Shown one piece after another: positions 61,238 to 64,000 of a stretch of 64,000 nucleotides of DNA. The stretch comes from Symbiodinium natans. Its lineage: Eukaryota > Sar > Dinophyceae > Suessiales > Symbiodiniaceae. The position numbers and the translations under genes were made by a program. The notes under the pieces are model-generated. The model saw only the letters and a list, made by a program, of their open reading frames with translations. It was not told the origin of the DNA and made no database searches. Each line of letters starts with the position of its first letter. Positions within the stretch are counted from its first letter, which is position 1. The stretch lies in contig CAJNDS010002508.1 of assembly GCA_905221605.1 (NCBI GenBank), forward strand, positions 124,001 to 188,000, written 5' to 3'.

Positions 61238-61488
61238 CTGGTTTTAGGGTTCTTTATCTGCGTCTTCTAGGTAGTACTTAGAGCGTAGGGCGCTGTAGGG
61301 TTTAGGGTTTTCTGGCCAGCGCAGGATTTACATGGGTTTCTGGTCAACTTGCAGGGGGTTGCTTCGGCTTGTAGGGTTCCAAAAAAGGGGAGTTGAGGGG
61401 GGGGGGGGGGGTACGTAGCTTGTAAAAAAAACCTTCGGGTGCCCCTAATTTCGAGAAAGGCCTTTCAGGTTCTTTAATGGCCACGCGC

Positions 61489-61527
61489 CTCGCGGCTGGA
61501 GAGCTGCGCTTTGGCTGCTGCCAGCTC
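61489..61527 (-). CDS. Exon, 39 nt, helix half of a split repeat
   Basis: Thirteen codons read ELAAAKAQLSSRE with a CAG acceptor and a GAG|GC donor. The intron after it interrupts what is one exon in other copies. Confidence 0.75.
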
Positions 61528-61537
61528 CTGGCATGCG

Positions 61538-62335
61538 GAGGCTACGAAGCAGAGCCTCCCAGCAGTTTAGGGTTTCGGGTCTGAGCCATGGTGGGGCACC
61601 TGGATTCTTGAAGGATATGGCGGCTGGATTAGCAAAGCGAAAGAAAAGAAAGACGGAGAGAGAGAGAGAGAGGAAGAAAGAGAAAGAGAAAGAGCCAAAA
61701 AGGGAGAGAGGGAAGAAGGGATTGAGGAAGCAGAAAGATTGTGTAGGTTTCCAGCTTAGACTTGTCAGGAAATGCATAGCGGTTGGGATTTGCTGCTGAA
61801 ACGGAGCGCTCCAGTAGAAAAAATCAAGAACACCCAAAACAACCGCCTTACCCAGAGGTCGAAAAATCATGAACGCTGGCTTGTAAGATGTAGGGGGTTG
61901 CAGTTGAGGGTGGAGTTGAGGGTGTAGAGCTAGCCCAAATTTCCTAGACCCCCAAAAGCCCTGGACCTATGTGAACAGCTGACAAAACCCTGTGTTCGTT
62001 GAACGTTGCGCAACATGCTTGGTCGGCCCCTATCGATTTTTGAGGATTAGCACCCCTACAGATTACTTCTAGGGGGTGGCTTTAGGGTGGGCCCCTATCG
62101 CTTTCCGAGGGCAGGCACTCAAAACCAGAAGGCATGCAACATCAAGACAAGAGAGTTTTGTCCGATGCGCATAGAGGGCCTAGCAGCTAGAATCAGCACA
62201 CTCTACTTACCCTTAATCCCTAAACCCTAAACCCTTGGTCCAACACCTCAGAGCGGCCCAGACAAACTCTGAACCGCCTGAACCTTACCTTTCCCCCCCC
62301 CCCCCGGCACCCACTTAAAACAATTGATTACATCT
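61538..62335. other. Intron
   Basis: GA-rich tract at 61640-61720, two GGCCCCTATCG boxes (62024 and 62090), otherwise unassigned. Confidence 0.45.
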
Positions 62336-62337
62336 GC

Positions 62338-62396
62338 AAACCCTAAACCCTAAACCCTAAACCCTAAACCCTAAACCCTAAACCCTAAACCCTAAA
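62338..62396. repeat. CCCTAAA array
   Basis: Eight tandem copies just below the micro-exon at 62406-62426; a TTTAGGG array (62476-62540) lies above it. Confidence 0.95.
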
Positions 62397-62405
62397 GCCC
62401 CTCAC

Positions 62406-62426
62406 CTGCTGGAGTCGTTGCAGCTC
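62406..62426 (-). CDS. Micro-exon, 21 nt, one heptad
   Basis: Seven codons read ELQRLQQ with a CAG acceptor and a CAG|GTGAGG donor, the best donor among the micro-exons. It is the one micro-exon clearly set between inverted telomere-like arrays. Confidence 0.75.
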
Positions 62427-63191
62427 CTGCCGAGCGGAAATGGAGGCAGTCGTGCGGCTTTGGGGGGGCTTTGCGGTTTAGGGTTTAGGGTTTAGGGTTT
62501 AGGGTTTAGGGTTTAGGGTTTAGGGTTTAGGGTTTAGGGTTCTGGGTTTCGGGTTTCGGGTGACTTTGGGCGATTGTAGGGTTCTTGGTGGGCATAGGCT
62601 CTGAAACTTATGTGACCTCGACTAGAGCCTAAACCCCACAGCCCCGTGGGCAGCACCAGGTGCGTGAGATAGAACAACTGAATGAATACGGAGCTTGAAT
62701 TGGGCGTCTTTCATCGTTTTTCAATTGTCCATTGCTTAAAACTGCAGGAAAAGGATGCCATAATTCATGCTACGCCTCTTTGGGATAAACTAGGCACAAA
62801 TAAAGACATATCCGACACCGTGAAATCGTAAGGACGTATTGAATAAGAATTGCTCCTTAGCGCCTAACCCTAGTGTGCTACCTGCACCTGCTTACCCTAA
62901 ACCCTGAACCCTAAACCGAAACCCTAAACCCTAGCTCGATCTCAGGATATGGCATGTGCAAACCTGACAGCCACATACCTACGAATCTTCAGGGTCCGGC
63001 TCTTAGATCCTACCTTAAAGCCAACACGGTCCAACACGCGCTTTGTTGTAGGCTTTTATTGTTACGCTATAGAATCCCCGGGCCTACAACAAAATAGCGT
63101 GTGGGTTCCCTAAGCCCTCAGCCCTCAACCCTACACCTAAACCTAGTCCCTAAATCCTGAACCCTGAACCCTAAACCCTAAACCCAAGGTC

Positions 63192-63233
63192 CTCCGCATG
63201 GGCACTCGGGCCGCCTTCGAGGGCCTTGGGAGC
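63192..63233 (-). CDS. Exon, 42 nt, linker part of a repeat
   Basis: Fourteen codons read APKALEGGPSAHAE with a CAG acceptor and a GAG|GA donor. It precedes ELQRLQQ. A 12-nt helix start (ELAP, about 63423-63434) may be its partner but is too short to assert. Confidence 0.6.
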
Positions 63234-63434
63234 CTGGACGCGGCATTAGGGCTTATGTGGTTTACGGTTTAGGGTTTGCAGGGTTTGGGGCTTATAGGGT
63301 TTAGGGTTGTCTTAGGGTCTTGTAGGGTTTAGGGTTAGGGGTTTTCGGGTTTAGGGCTTGTAGGGTTTAGGTTAGGGCTTTTAGGAGTTTAGGGTTTAGG
63401 GCTTCTACGGTTTAGGGCTTTCAGGTGCTAACTC

Positions 63435-64000
63435 CTACGAACCAAGGTTGAAAAGCCGGACTTCGAAGAGAAGAAAAGAGCATAAGCTTTAGGTGCCCGC
63501 AAGTGAAACCAAAAGAGTGCCCGCAAGTGAAAACCAAAAAAGAAGCTGTTTGCGTCATTGTCGAGTTTTGTATGGAGGCCCACAGAAGAACAGAAATGAA
63601 TTTTGGGGTATCTAGTCTGGAATTGAAACAACATGCTTGTTCATAAACAAGCAAAACAGGGATCAACCAGCCAAAAAATCATGTCTGAGACTTGGACTTG
63701 CAAAGCTGGATCGGGATAGAGAAAGCAAACCACGTACATGTGCGAACAAAGCTACATGAGCTTTCTTTCCGCGGAGCTGAGTCTAAGCACTGCACAGACA
63801 CAATGTGCGCAGCAGTGCGCACTGCACACTGCAGTCACTGCAGGCGGCGTTGCTGTTTGTGATTTGAGGCCCCCGGCCTGGGTTTAGGGTCATGGCAGAA
63901 AAGTATGTCTACCCCAAAAATAGGCCCCACTTACCTACCAACCACGTGCCACCAAAAACACTATACTGAGTTTTTTTCAGTGGTTTAGGGAACAGGTTAC
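63435..64000. other. Right edge, no exon recognised
   Basis: Mostly unique sequence with few telomere-like units. A short direct repeat (GTGCCCGCAAGTGAAA-type, 63495 and 63518) is present. The gene should continue beyond the edge. Confidence 0.4.

Larger units (their letters stand above)
25223..63233 (-). other. Inferred multi-exon gene for a repetitive coiled-coil protein
   Basis: I infer a minus-strand gene from 35 short exons listed separately here, about 1.54 kb of coding sequence in all. Nearly every exon has a length divisible by three and runs phase 0 to phase 0; the one exception (40 nt plus 62 nt) restores the frame across its own intron. Acceptors are AG|G and donors are GT, GC or GA, as known for dinoflagellates. 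The product is rich in Glu, Lys, Ala and Leu with heptad spacing, broken by Pro/Gly/Ala linkers, which suggests a structural coiled-coil protein; no named family is recognised. The 5' end lies beyond the right edge. An 18-kb nested retroelement sits in one intron, and an mRNA would be needed to confirm the joins. Whether the exons below 25 kb belong to the same gene is unresolved. Confidence 0.7.

Noticed and set aside
1-64000. Telomere-like repeats as evidence of a chromosome end
   Set aside because: Tracts are short, in both orientations, spread over the whole window and next to exons, so they are interstitial.

Overview
This window looks like nuclear DNA of a dinoflagellate. The reasons are short TTTAGGG/CCCTAAA tracts (the dinoflagellate and plant telomere unit) scattered throughout instead of sitting at one end, tiny exons bounded by AG|G with GT, GC and GA donors, high GC in coding segments, and degenerate retroelements. 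No species can be named. There is no bacterial-style operon, CRISPR array, rRNA or tRNA gene that I can support.

Layout. (1) About 0.7-24.8 kb: scattered candidate exons on the minus strand, mostly 24-130 nt, many lysine/glutamate-rich. At least two exon families are repeated (YC..LLDGV..LWR type and ..DQLLG type). They sit among telomere-like tracts, a ~0.65 kb fold-back element (10.46-11.1 kb), a 45-bp minisatellite and small hairpin elements. A longer, intron-poor minus-strand ORF with two offsetting frameshifts lies at 22.7-24.1 kb. (2) About 25.2-63.2 kb: a chain of 35 minus-strand exons that keep one reading frame across all joins. It encodes a coiled-coil protein whose clearest part (52-63 kb) is a ~30-residue repeat. 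Each repeat is made by a 21-nt micro-exon (one heptad, DLRKLQE type) followed by a ~69-nt exon (ELAAAKAEVEILR... ending in a Pro/Gly-rich linker). (3) 30.05-48.09 kb: a plus-strand LINE of about 11.5 kb lies inside one intron of that gene, in a CCCTAAA tract. It carries ORF1 with a zinc ribbon and coiled coil, and ORF2 with repeated unknown domains, RNase H, APE-type endonuclease, reverse transcriptase and zinc fingers. (4) 40.41-46.89 kb: a minus-strand Ty1/copia LTR retrotransposon is nested inside the LINE reverse transcriptase. It has two 182-bp LTRs that look identical and a 5-bp target duplication.

How the parts relate. Many of the larger exons have CCCTAAA on their lower-coordinate side and TTTAGGG on their higher-coordinate side, so in the minus-strand transcript the flanks could pair and loop out the exon. 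The 21-nt exons can be included or skipped without changing reading frame or heptad register. The insertion history reads: host gene, then LINE into an intronic telomere-like tract, then copia into the LINE. Exon boundaries were placed by eye from AG|G and donor rules, frame and repeat homology, with no transcript data. Positions of weaker exons may be off by several bases.
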